NCBI RefSeq assembly: GCF_030812415.1
Contig: NZ_JAUSST010000002.1
Span: 744,001 to 808,000 of the forward strand
DNA from: Paenibacillus harenae
GTDB lineage: Bacteria; Bacillota; Bacilli; Paenibacillales; Paenibacillaceae
DNA: 64,000 nucleotides
Direction of reading: 5' to 3'
The notes under the pieces were generated by a model that did not search any database, was not told the DNA's origin, and was given only the letters and a program-made list of their open reading frames with translations. The translations under genes and the position numbers were made by a program. Positions 50,819 through 58,601 of the stretch are shown here, one piece after another; within the stretch, counting starts at the first letter, position 1, and every line of letters begins with the position of its first letter.

Positions 50819-52935
50819 TCGGACATGATCTAGGCGGACGCTACGAAATACTGACTAGAATCGGCGGCGGCGGCATGGCGCTCGTCTATAAGGCGCATGA
50901 CGTGCTGTTGAATCGCAAAGTAGCCGTGAAAGTGCTGCGGCAGCAATTCGTGCACGACGAAGAGTTTATTCGCCGTTTTCGCCGCGAGGCGCAATCGGCC
51001 GGGGCGCTGTCCCATCCGAACGTCGTAAGCATCTATGATGTAGGACAAGAGGAAGATACGCACTATATCGTTATGGAATACGTTGAAGGCAACAATCTTA
51101 ACGAAATCATTCAAGAGCGGGCGCCGCTGCAGGCAGACGAAGCGGTGCGCATTGCTATGCAAATATGCGACGCGCTCGATCACGCTCATCAAAACCATAT
51201 TATTCATCGCGATATTAAGCCTCATAACATACTGATCGGCAAGAACGGGCGCGTCAAGGTAACCGATTTCGGCATCGCCCGCGCGGTAACGTCGTCGACG
51301 ATTACGCAGACGGGCTCGGTTATCGGTTCGGTCCATTATTTTTCGCCGGAGCATGCCAAAGGGATCAATACCGGCGAGAAGTCGGATATTTATTCGCTGG
51401 GCATCGTCCTGTACCAGATGCTGACGGCCAGGTTGCCGTTCCTTGGGGAGAGCCCGATCAGCGTTGCGCTTAAGCATTTGCAGGAAAACTTCGAGGAGCC
51501 GCGCGTGGCAAATCCTCATATCCCGCAAAGCGTGGAAAACGTCATCCTAAAAGCTATGCGCAAAAATCAAATCGAGCGTTACGGCTCAGCCCGCGAAATG
51601 CTGCTCGATCTCGATACGTGCCTGCGACCGGATCGGCTTAACGAGAAGAAAATAACGTTTAGCGGCGACAGCGACATGGATGAAACAAGAGTCATGCCCG
51701 CTATTCGCGATATACCGATGCCGATTGCCGGCACAGATAGAGCTGAGCAAACCGCGGCGGCTAATACGAACACGGATACGCAATGGAACGACAAGGTTTT
51801 GGAGACGAAAGAGAAGAGCTGGAAGAAGCCGTTAACGGTAGTGGGCGTAACGCTAATTGTGCTGGCGCTAATTATTTGGGGCTTCATACGGCTGCTCGAT
51901 AGTCTTGATGTCCCTGAGGTCAAAGTGCCTTATGTCGTAGGTTATACATTCGAGGCCGCCAAAGCGGAGATCGAAGAGGCTGGTCTGCAAGTGCAGGATC
52001 CGGTCACTCGGGAGTTCAAGAAGGATATTCCGAAGGATCAGGTATTCCAGCAGTCGAAGTCGAATATGAGAGTCAAGGAAGGCTCGCTGATTGAGCTGTG
52101 GGTCAGCGACGGACCCGAGATGGAGACGATGGACAATTACGTCGGCAAGCTGTTGCAGGACACGAAAGACGCGCTTGCTGTACTTGGCGTCGATGTGGAT
52201 TCTCAGATTAAGTCGGATCCTGTGTTCAGCGAAGAACCGGAAGGTACGGTTCTGAAGCAAACCCCGGAGGCCGGCGCGGACTTCGACCCGGAGACGGATG
52301 TAATTACGCTTATGGTCAGCAAGGGCAAGGAGACGGTGGATATGCCGAATCTGATCGATCAGTCGCTCGATGTAGCGAAGGATCTGCTGAAAGCGAATGA
52401 GCTCGTTCTGAACGATGCCGATATCCTGTATGAGGCAAGTTACCTGCATCAGAAAGATTATATCATTAAACAAAGTCCGTTCGAGCCGAATGAGAAGGTG
52501 GAAAAAGGATCGAAAATTTCGGTTGTCGTAAGTACCGGACCGCCAGCCGATGCGAAGGAACATAAATTCAATTTCATCATCTCTCCTGCCGAAGCGGGCA
52601 AGACGAGCGAGATCCGCATCTTGTACTCCGACGCGCGCGGTGAGGAGATGGAGTGGGATAAACCGCGACAAATCGACAGCACGCGGACATTCGCGGTAAC
52701 GGTTGTCGTCTCGCCGGATACGGAAGCGCGGGTAACGATTATCCGCGATAATCAATTCGTCGAGACGATGACGATTACGTATGACGAAGTTGCGGGAGGG
52801 TCAGACTCATCGACCGTGACGATTCCGGGTAACGAAGCGCCTCCTCCCGAGGAGCCTGCCCAATCGGAGGTAGACGAAGAAAATGAGCAGTCAGACGAAG
52901 AAGAACAGCAACAACAGCAAGAACAACAGCAATAG
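50815..52935 (+). CDS. prkC: PASTA-domain Ser/Thr protein kinase PrkC
   Basis: A 706-residue membrane kinase that senses muropeptides and controls dormancy exit and wall metabolism. The kinase domain (1-275) has GGGGMALVYKAHD, Lys39, HRDIKPHNIL and DFG with an activation loop rich in Thr/Ser. A single membrane helix (about 340-362) is followed by three PASTA repeats (about 370-570), an Ig-like region and an acidic tail ending in a Gln-rich run. The tail is unusual: the same bases are read in another frame as the start of rsgA, 53 nt of overlap. B. subtilis PrkC is 648 residues. The ATG overlaps prpC. Confidence 0.95.
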   Translation: MIGHDLGGRYEILTRIGGGGMALVYKAHDVLLNRKVAVKVLRQQFVHDEEFIRRFRREAQSAGALSHPNVVSIYDVGQEEDTHYIVMEYVEGNNLNEIIQERAPLQADEAVRIAMQICDALDHAHQNHIIHRDIKPHNILIGKNGRVKVTDFGIARAVTSSTITQTGSVIGSVHYFSPEHAKGINTGEKSDIYSLGIVLYQMLTARLPFLGESPISVALKHLQENFEEPRVANPHIPQSVENVILKAMRKNQIERYGSAREMLLDLDTCLRPDRLNEKKITFSGDSDMDETRVMPAIRDIPMPIAGTDRAEQTAAANTNTDTQWNDKVLETKEKSWKKPLTVVGVTLIVLALIIWGFIRLLDSLDVPEVKVPYVVGYTFEAAKAEIEEAGLQVQDPVTREFKKDIPKDQVFQQSKSNMRVKEGSLIELWVSDGPEMETMDNYVGKLLQDTKDALAVLGVDVDSQIKSDPVFSEEPEGTVLKQTPEAGADFDPETDVITLMVSKGKETVDMPNLIDQSLDVAKDLLKANELVLNDADILYEASYLHQKDYIIKQSPFEPNEKVEKGSKISVVVSTGPPADAKEHKFNFIISPAEAGKTSEIRILYSDARGEEMEWDKPRQIDSTRTFAVTVVVSPDTEARVTIIRDNQFVETMTITYDEVAGGSDSSTVTIPGNEAPPPEEPAQSEVDEENEQSDEEEQQQQQEQQQ

Positions 52936-53860
52936 TCATCACGGCGCTATGCTGAGAGGGACGATCGTCAAGGCGCTCAGCGGCTACTATTATGTTCGTG
53001 CGGAAGGCGTATCCACCGATACCGCGCCGGTCCAATGCCGCGCGCGCGGCGTATTCAAGAAGCGGGGAGTGTCCCCGCTTGTTGGCGACGAGGTGCTGTA
53101 CAGCATGACCGATAACGGCGAAGGAACCGTTGAGGAGGTTATGCCTCGCAGATCCGAACTGATTAGGCCTCCCGTAGCCAATATCGACCTTGCGATTCTT
53201 GTGTTCTCGGTGACGGAGCCTGCTCTTAACTTGCAACTGCTGGATAAATTTCTGGTCCATATCGAGCATGCGGGCATCGAGCCCGTTCTTTGCTTGAGCA
53301 AGCAGGATCTGGAAAACGACGGTATGGAAACGGAGGAGGCGCAGCTGGCTGCCTCCTCCGTTAACCGTATTTACCGCTCTATCGGCTATGAGGTATTTGG
53401 TACAAGCTCGCGCAAGGGCGATGGCATTGAAGCGCTGCATGAGAGGCTTAAGGGCCACTTAGCAGTATTCGCGGGTCAATCCGGCGTAGGTAAGTCGTCG
53501 CTGCTTAACGCGATCGTACCCGGTCTTGCGCTGGAAACGAACGAGATCAGCAACAGGCTCGGCCGCGGCAAACATACGACGCGCCATGTCGAGCTGATCG
53601 CGATCGGGGGCGGCTACGTGGCGGATACGCCGGGCTTCAGCCAGCTCGACTTCGCAGAGCTGGGCATCGAGGATTTAAGTTATTGCTTCGTGGAAATGCG
53701 ACACCTTGCTTCCGATTGCAAATTCCGCGGCTGTACTCATCTGCATGAGCCGGGCTGCGCGGTGCTTGCGGCGGTAGATAAAGGCGGGATCGAGCGAAGC
53801 CGATACGACAACTATGTATTGTTCATGAATGAATGGAATGACAGGAAGCGGAGGTACTAA
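52883..53860 (+). CDS. rsgA: Ribosome small-subunit-dependent GTPase RsgA
   Basis: A circularly permuted GTPase of 325 residues for 30S maturation. After a Ser/Asn/Lys-rich extension (about 22 residues), the OB domain begins [16 protein letters not shown] (ATG 52949 is an alternative start that matches B. subtilis). G4 SKQD (about 137-140) precedes G1 [13 protein letters not shown] (about 198-210) and G3 DTPGF. Zinc motif is [17 protein letters not shown] 52883 is kept because GGAGG lies 11 nt upstream inside prkC; no site precedes 52949. PrkC and PrpC are known to act on RsgA in B. subtilis, so the overlap fits functional linkage. Confidence 0.93.
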   Translation: MSSQTKKNSNNSKNNSNSHHGAMLRGTIVKALSGYYYVRAEGVSTDTAPVQCRARGVFKKRGVSPLVGDEVLYSMTDNGEGTVEEVMPRRSELIRPPVANIDLAILVFSVTEPALNLQLLDKFLVHIEHAGIEPVLCLSKQDLENDGMETEEAQLAASSVNRIYRSIGYEVFGTSSRKGDGIEALHERLKGHLAVFAGQSGVGKSSLLNAIVPGLALETNEISNRLGRGKHTTRHVELIAIGGGYVADTPGFSQLDFAELGIEDLSYCFVEMRHLASDCKFRGCTHLHEPGCAVLAAVDKGGIERSRYDNYVLFMNEWNDRKRRY

Positions 53861-53865
53861 CGATT

Positions 53866-54513
53866 ATGACTACTATTATTGCGCCTTCAATATTGTCGGC
53901 AAACTTCGCCAAGCTTGGCGATGAGATTAAGGATGCGGAGAGAGCTGGCGCGGACTGGATTCATGTGGACGTCATGGACGGCCATTTTGTCCCGAATCTG
54001 ACATTCGGTCCGCCTGTTATCGCGGCTGTTCGCGGCGCAACGAAGCTGCCGTTCGACGTTCATCTCATGATCGAGCGTCCCGAGCTGTCGCTATCCGATT
54101 ACATATCGGCCGGCGCGGACCGGATTACGATTCATGCGGAAGCATGCGTCCATCTGCACCGTACGGTGCATTTCATTAAGGAAAAGGGGCTGCCGGTCGG
54201 CGTCGCTATTAATCCGGCTACGCAGGTATCGGTGCTTGAGCCGATTCTGCAGGATCTCGATCTCGTATTGATCATGACGGTAAATCCGGGCTTCGGCGGG
54301 CAATCCTTTATTCCGTACTCGCTCGTCAAGCTGCGTCAGCTGCGCGCTGCTCTCGATGAACGCGGTCTGGATGCCGTACACGTTCAAGTCGATGGCGGCG
54401 TTAATCGCGAGACGGCTCCGCTTATCCGCGAGGCAGGCGCTAACGTGCTTGTGGCGGGCAATGCGGTGTTCGCCGAGAACGATCGCGCAGCGGCGATTGC
54501 GGCTCTCAGATAG
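53866..54513 (+). CDS. rpe: Ribulose-phosphate 3-epimerase
   Basis: A 215-residue TIM-barrel enzyme interconverting ribulose-5-phosphate and xylulose-5-phosphate in the pentose phosphate pathway. Catalytic and metal residues are in [36 protein letters not shown] (His, Asp), [20 protein letters not shown] and QVDGGVN (Asp). The start follows GGAGG, 5 bp after rsgA, consistent with the ylo operon order. Confidence 0.96.
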   Translation: MTTIIAPSILSANFAKLGDEIKDAERAGADWIHVDVMDGHFVPNLTFGPPVIAAVRGATKLPFDVHLMIERPELSLSDYISAGADRITIHAEACVHLHRTVHFIKEKGLPVGVAINPATQVSVLEPILQDLDLVLIMTVNPGFGGQSFIPYSLVKLRQLRAALDERGLDAVHVQVDGGVNRETAPLIREAGANVLVAGNAVFAENDRAAAIAALR

Positions 54514-54524
54514 GGGAGACATCG

Positions 54525-54800
54525 ATGAGCGATAGATTCAAGTCGATATTATGGCTGATTCTTTATTCATTAGCGGCTGGGGTACTGCTGGCCGCATTCA
54601 GCTTTACGCCGGGCATATGGAAGTACATGTTCTCGCTCTTGGCCTTATACTTGGGTATCCGTTTCTTCCGCAAGTACGACAGCATCGGGCTGCGAATCGC
54701 TTTTTTCGCCGTTGCGATTTTATTTTATCTCCTGGCCGCTGTCATCATTTCTATCGTTACGTACATGCGCGATAATCCGGATATTTTCAATAACGTATAA
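54525..54800 (+). CDS. Small integral membrane protein of unknown function
   Basis: A 91-residue protein with three predicted membrane helices (about 7-27, 31-47 and 56-80) and short polar ends (MSDRFK... and MRDNPDIFNNV). No family is recognised. ATG follows AGGGGAGAC, 11 bp after rpe, so it is co-transcribed. It occupies the position of thiN (yloS) in B. subtilis. It has the same direction as spoVM downstream. Confidence 0.65.
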   Translation: MSDRFKSILWLILYSLAAGVLLAAFSFTPGIWKYMFSLLALYLGIRFFRKYDSIGLRIAFFAVAILFYLLAAVIISIVTYMRDNPDIFNNV

Positions 54801-54859
54801 CAGCCTTTTTGGGCGCGCTCACGATGGAATAGGACAAACTTGGGATGCATAGGATGGTT

Positions 54860-54890
54860 ACATAAGCGTATGTTCTGGTCACGGTACAAT
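54860..54890 (+). promoter_or_regulatory. Possible sigma-E-type promoter of spoVM
   Basis: GGTACAAT (54883-54890) matches 6 of 8 positions of the sigma-E -10 (CATACAAT), and ACATAAG lies 16 bp upstream. spoVM is a sigma-E gene in B. subtilis. The -35 match is poor, so this is tentative. Confidence 0.3.
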
Positions 54891-54920
54891 TCGATGAGCG
54901 TGTCCGAGGAGGGATGAGGC

Positions 54921-55001
54921 ATGAAATTTTACACGATCAAACTGCCGAAATTTTTGGGCGGTTTCGTAAAGGCGATATTGAATACCTTCCAAAAAAACTG
55001 A
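54921..55001 (+). CDS. spoVM: Stage V sporulation protein M
   Basis: A 26-residue amphipathic peptide starting MKFYTIKLPKFLGG, the diagnostic beginning of SpoVM. ATG 54921 has GGAGGG upstream. Compared with B. subtilis (also 26 aa) the N-terminal half is identical and differences are confined to the helix end. SpoVM senses the convex forespore membrane and anchors SpoIVA, starting coat assembly. The conserved Pro at position 9, which keeps the helix lying flat on the membrane, is present. Position before rpmB matches B. subtilis. The gene is too short for most gene finders. Confidence 0.95.
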   Translation: MKFYTIKLPKFLGGFVKAILNTFQKN

Positions 55002-55050
55002 TAATGTTCTTGGCTGCCGCCTTACGACCGCGATCGCGTAAAGCCATAAC

Positions 55051-55080
55051 AAAAAGCACCTGAAGCCTCAGGTGCTTTTA
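55051..55080. terminator. Bidirectional terminator between spoVM and rpmB
   Basis: AAAAGCACCTGA (55052-55063) and TCAGGTGCTTTT (55068-55079) form a perfect 12-bp stem with T runs on both strands, serving convergent spoVM and rpmB. Confidence 0.88.
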
Positions 55081-55099
55081 TCTATGGCGAAAGCCATCA

Positions 55100-55288
55100 T
55101 TATACGCGTGTAACTTTGCCGGATTTCAGCGCGCGAGTGCTGACATAAACACGTTTCGGTTTACCGTCAACTAGGATGCGAACCTTCTGCACGTTTACGC
55201 CCCAAGAACGGCGCGTTTTGTTGTTGGCGTGGGATACGTTGTTCCCTTTGCCCGGAGCTTTACCTGTAAGAAAACATTTGCGGGACAT
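55100..55288 (-). CDS. rpmB: 50S ribosomal protein L28
   Basis: The 62-residue protein begins [20 protein letters not shown] and continues [17 protein letters not shown]...[18 protein letters not shown]. It has a single Cys and no CxxC pairs, the zinc-independent form. AGGAGGTG lies upstream. It has its own promoter and runs against spoVM, as in B. subtilis. Confidence 0.96.
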   Translation of the reverse strand: MSRKCFLTGKAPGKGNNVSHANNKTRRSWGVNVQKVRILVDGKPKRVYVSTRALKSGKVTRV

Positions 55289-55365
55289 GACTACACCTCC
55301 TTCAAGAATTGCGTATGCAAAAACTTAAGTTCGTTAGCGAATATTCATTTGAACACACTTGAACA

Positions 55366-55393
55366 TCGTACCATAAACTAAGGTTCTGTTCAA
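55366..55393 (-). promoter_or_regulatory. Promoter of rpmB
   Basis: On the minus strand TTGAAC, 16 bp and TACGAT match sigma-A at 5/6 and 4/6 positions, about 78 bp before the rpmB ATG. Confidence 0.55.
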
Positions 55394-55546
55394 CCCAAAT
55401 CTGAGTGGTAAAATAGCCGAAAACGAATGATTCATGAAGTAATCTGCTTGATTGTGACCGGATTACACGTGTACACTTCTATAAAGGCGCTGTTTATAGT
55501 ACAATGATACATAGTCCATAATACTTACAGTAAGGGAGTGTAGTTT

Positions 55547-55906
55547 ATGCCTCTGCAGCTTAGCACCGAGCTTGGTTCCATTCACGTTACAGATCACTGC
55601 ATTGCCGTTATTGCTGGCTCCGCAGCCTTGGATTGTTATGGACTTGTCGGAATGGCTTCGCGAAAGCAACTGAAGGACGGTATCGCCGAGCTATTGGGAA
55701 GAGACAATTATACGCGCGGGGTAGAAGTGCGGCGCGAGCAAGAGAAGCTGCATATCGATCTTCATATCGTTGTGAGCTACGGAACGAAGATTTCCGAGGT
55801 TGCCCATAACATCCAATCGAAAGTGAAATACGTACTTAACGATGTATTCGATCTACAAGTGGAACAAGTCCATATATTTGTTCAAGACGTGAGGGTATCC
55901 AGGTAG
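55547..55906 (+). CDS. yloU: Asp23/Gls24 family protein YloU
   Basis: A 119-residue protein with the Asp23 core STELGSIHVTDHCIAVIAGSAALDCYGLVGM, then VEVRREQEKLHIDLHIVVSYGTKI and VQDVRV. The start follows GGGAG. Position between rpmB and the DAK-type gene identifies it as YloU. A second paralogue exists at 19508. The two differ in length and ends, with YloU the shorter C-terminus. Function is likely envelope related. Confidence 0.92.
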   Translation: MPLQLSTELGSIHVTDHCIAVIAGSAALDCYGLVGMASRKQLKDGIAELLGRDNYTRGVEVRREQEKLHIDLHIVVSYGTKISEVAHNIQSKVKYVLNDVFDLQVEQVHIFVQDVRVSR

Positions 55907-55923
55907 CGGAAGGGGAATTTTCT

Positions 55924-57705
55924 TTGAGTAAGCGCTTTATTAACGGATCTGATTTTGCCGCAATGGCACTGCTGGGTGCAGAATATTTGCAGCGTAACGC
56001 CGAACACGTTAACGCTTTGAATGTGTTTCCTGTACCGGATGGGGATACGGGAACCAACATGAATTTAACGATGACCTCCGGTATTCGCGAGCTGCGCAGC
56101 AAACCGTCCGCACAAGTGGGCAAAGCGGCAGAAGCTCTTTCGAAAGGGCTGCTCATGGGCGCGCGCGGCAATTCCGGCGTTATTCTATCGCAGTTGTTCC
56201 GCGGCTTCTCGAAGTCGCTCTCCGGCGTAGAAGAGGCGGGCGTGCTCCAGCTGGCGAATGCGCTTCAGCATGGTGTGGATATGGCCTATAAGGCGGTAGT
56301 TAAGCCGGTCGAAGGAACGATTCTTACGGTTGCGAGAGAAGCAGCCAAGCATGCGGTTCAGTATGCGCGCAGAACGAACGACGTAGCGGATCTGATGCGC
56401 GAGGTGCACGCGAAGGCGTTTGAGGCGTTGCAGCGAACGCCCGATATGCTGCCAGTGCTTAAGCAGGTCGGCGTTGTCGATTCCGGCGGGCAAGGGCTCG
56501 TATTTATTTATGAGGGCTTCGTTCATAGTTTGACGGCCACTGCCGGCAGCGGTGAGCAAGAAGCGTATACATTGCCTTCCGAAGCTGCACCGCCAGAGGA
56601 AGTAGCCGTGCCTGGGTCCGTGCCAAGCCTGCGCAAGCTAGAGCCAAGCTCTGCTCAAGCGAGACTGTCGACGGATGCGATAGAGTTTTTATACGACATG
56701 GAATTTTTCATCAATCGCAAGCTTGTCGGCAACAGAGCGGCGTTGTTCGATGAATCCGCTTACAAACGAGCGCTCGAGAAGGATGGCGACTCCATTCTCG
56801 TCATTACGGACGACGATATTATTAAGGTGCATGTTCATTCGCGCAAGCCTGGCGACGTGCTTAATTTATCTTTGCCTTACGGCGAGTTGACCGATATTCA
56901 TATTTTGAACATGAGAGAGCAGCACCGCGAGCTCCTAGAGCAAGAGCAGGAGACGGCTGGATACACGACCGCAAGCCTCGCCTCGGCGGAATTGCTGGCA
57001 GGGCAAGTGCCGGATGCAGCGGTAGCGCCTGGACAAGTGTACGAACGTGCTCCTTATGGCATTATCGCGGTAGCGCTTGGCGAAGGCATCGCCGACATTT
57101 TCCTCGAAAACGATGTCGATACCGTATTGTCGGGCGGACAGACGATGAATCCGAGCACGGAAGATTTCGTGAAGGCAATCGAGGCGCTATCTGCCGAGCA
57201 TATTTATTTGCTGCCCAATAACGGCAACATCATTCTTGCTGCCGAGCAGGCAGCCGAGCTGAGCGAACGCAGCGTGACGGTTATTCCTACGCGTACGATT
57301 CCGCAAGGACTTGCGGCAGTGCTTGCCTTCAAAGAGGATGAATCGACAGAGCGCAACGCGGATTGGATGAAGAACGCGGCTGAGCAAGTCGTGTCCGGCC
57401 AAGTGACGAAGGCGGTAAGGGATACGACGATTGAAGGCGTTGCGATTCGCGAAGGCGAGTATATCGGCATTAAGGAGAAAACGATTGTCGTCTCTAACGC
57501 AGACGTACTAGGCGCTTGCCAATCGCTGCTTGCGAGCATGCTGGAGGAAGGCGGCGACATGGTGACGGTGCTGACAGGCGAGGATGCGGATCCGAGCGTA
57601 ACGGCAGCACTCTGCGAATGGATCGCTGAACAATATCCGGAGCTTGAGACAGAGGTGCAAGAAGGCGGACAGCCTCTTTACCCATATTTGTTTGCCGTGG
57701 AATAA
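55924..57705 (+). CDS. fakA: Fatty acid kinase catalytic subunit FakA-like (YloV)
   Basis: A 593-residue DAK2-type kinase. TTG 55924 follows AAGGGGAA, 17 bp after yloU. The nucleotide-binding DAK2 domain begins NVFPVPDGDTGTNM (about 37-50; metal-binding Asp residues) and has LMGARGNSGVILSQLFRG. The C-terminal DAK-phosphatase-like half has ITDDDIIKVHVHSRKPGD, LPNNGNIILAAEQA and VIPTRTIPQGLAAVLAF. FakA phosphorylates fatty acids held by FakB (DegV-type) proteins. A DegV gene is directly downstream, so the pair likely forms a FakAB system. B. subtilis YloV is 553 aa; the extra length here is a linker near 200-235. Confidence 0.92.
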   Translation: MSKRFINGSDFAAMALLGAEYLQRNAEHVNALNVFPVPDGDTGTNMNLTMTSGIRELRSKPSAQVGKAAEALSKGLLMGARGNSGVILSQLFRGFSKSLSGVEEAGVLQLANALQHGVDMAYKAVVKPVEGTILTVAREAAKHAVQYARRTNDVADLMREVHAKAFEALQRTPDMLPVLKQVGVVDSGGQGLVFIYEGFVHSLTATAGSGEQEAYTLPSEAAPPEEVAVPGSVPSLRKLEPSSAQARLSTDAIEFLYDMEFFINRKLVGNRAALFDESAYKRALEKDGDSILVITDDDIIKVHVHSRKPGDVLNLSLPYGELTDIHILNMREQHRELLEQEQETAGYTTASLASAELLAGQVPDAAVAPGQVYERAPYGIIAVALGEGIADIFLENDVDTVLSGGQTMNPSTEDFVKAIEALSAEHIYLLPNNGNIILAAEQAAELSERSVTVIPTRTIPQGLAAVLAFKEDESTERNADWMKNAAEQVVSGQVTKAVRDTTIEGVAIREGEYIGIKEKTIVVSNADVLGACQSLLASMLEEGGDMVTVLTGEDADPSVTAALCEWIAEQYPELETEVQEGGQPLYPYLFAVE

Positions 57706-57739
57706 TTTGCAATCGTTTTTATGTCCGGGAGGGGTTCAG

Positions 57740-58597
57740 ATGGGGAAGGTTCGAATTGTAACGGATAGCACCGCTGATATTCCGTTAGAGGTAAGAGAGA
57801 AACTGGGCATATCGATGGTGCCGCTTAAGGTGCTGTTCGGAGAAGAAACGTATTTGGACGGCGTCACGATCCAGAACGAGGAATTTTACGCGAAGCTGGT
57901 AGCATCGCCAGTGCTGCCGACCACGTCGCAGCCATCGCCGAGCGAGTTCTCGGAAATGTACGAGCGGCTGCTCGCCGAGGATCCGGAAGGACCGATTATT
58001 TCGCTGCATTTATCGGCAGCACTCAGCGGAACTTACCAGTCTGCGGTCATAGCGCAGTCCATGCTGGAGGAAGCCGGCGATATTACGATCGTAGATTCGA
58101 AGTCGGCTTCGTACGGATTCGGCATGCGCGCCATTCGGGCGGCGGAGATGGCGCAGGCCGGTGAATCGAAGGAAGCGATTCTGGCCGAGCTGCAGCGTCT
58201 CGAGAGCGAGATGCAGATCTATTTTCTAGTCGACTCGCTCGAATATTTGCAGAAGGGCGGACGGATCGGCAAGGCGTCCGCGCTGATCGGCTCGATTCTG
58301 AACATTAAACCGATCCTGTCGCTGGAACCGGACGGTACGGTGTATCCCGTCGATAAGGTACGCGGAACGAAGAAGGCGATGGCGCGTGTCCTTGAGCTGC
58401 TGAAGCAGCGATTCGATGCGCAAGAGCCGGTATCGATGACGATCGCATGGTCATCGGGCCAAGAGACGGCTATGGAGCTCTGCGAATACTTGAAGAGCCA
58501 CTTCAATATCCAAAAGATAGGCTTCACGACGATAGGCGCGGTTATTGGCACGCATACCGGACCCGGGCTGTCGGCCGTATTCATGTACAAGGTGTGA
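57740..58597 (+). CDS. DegV family protein, probable FakB fatty-acid-binding subunit
   Basis: A 285-residue EDD-fold protein. ATG 57740 has GGGAGGGG upstream (frame opens at 57644, ignored). Fatty-acid head-group residues are in VTDSTADIPLE (Thr, Ser) and SLHLSAALSGTYQSA (Ser), with the tail pocket around GGRIGKASALIGSILNIKP and GAVIGTHTGPG. It would present exogenous or hydrolysed fatty acids to FakA, giving acyl phosphate for PlsX/PlsY. It is a direct neighbour of fakA, unlike in B. subtilis, where sdaAB follows yloV. The preferred chain cannot be told. Confidence 0.9.
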   Translation: MGKVRIVTDSTADIPLEVREKLGISMVPLKVLFGEETYLDGVTIQNEEFYAKLVASPVLPTTSQPSPSEFSEMYERLLAEDPEGPIISLHLSAALSGTYQSAVIAQSMLEEAGDITIVDSKSASYGFGMRAIRAAEMAQAGESKEAILAELQRLESEMQIYFLVDSLEYLQKGGRIGKASALIGSILNIKPILSLEPDGTVYPVDKVRGTKKAMARVLELLKQRFDAQEPVSMTIAWSSGQETAMELCEYLKSHFNIQKIGFTTIGAVIGTHTGPGLSAVFMYKV

Positions 58598-58601
58598 ATG
58601 A

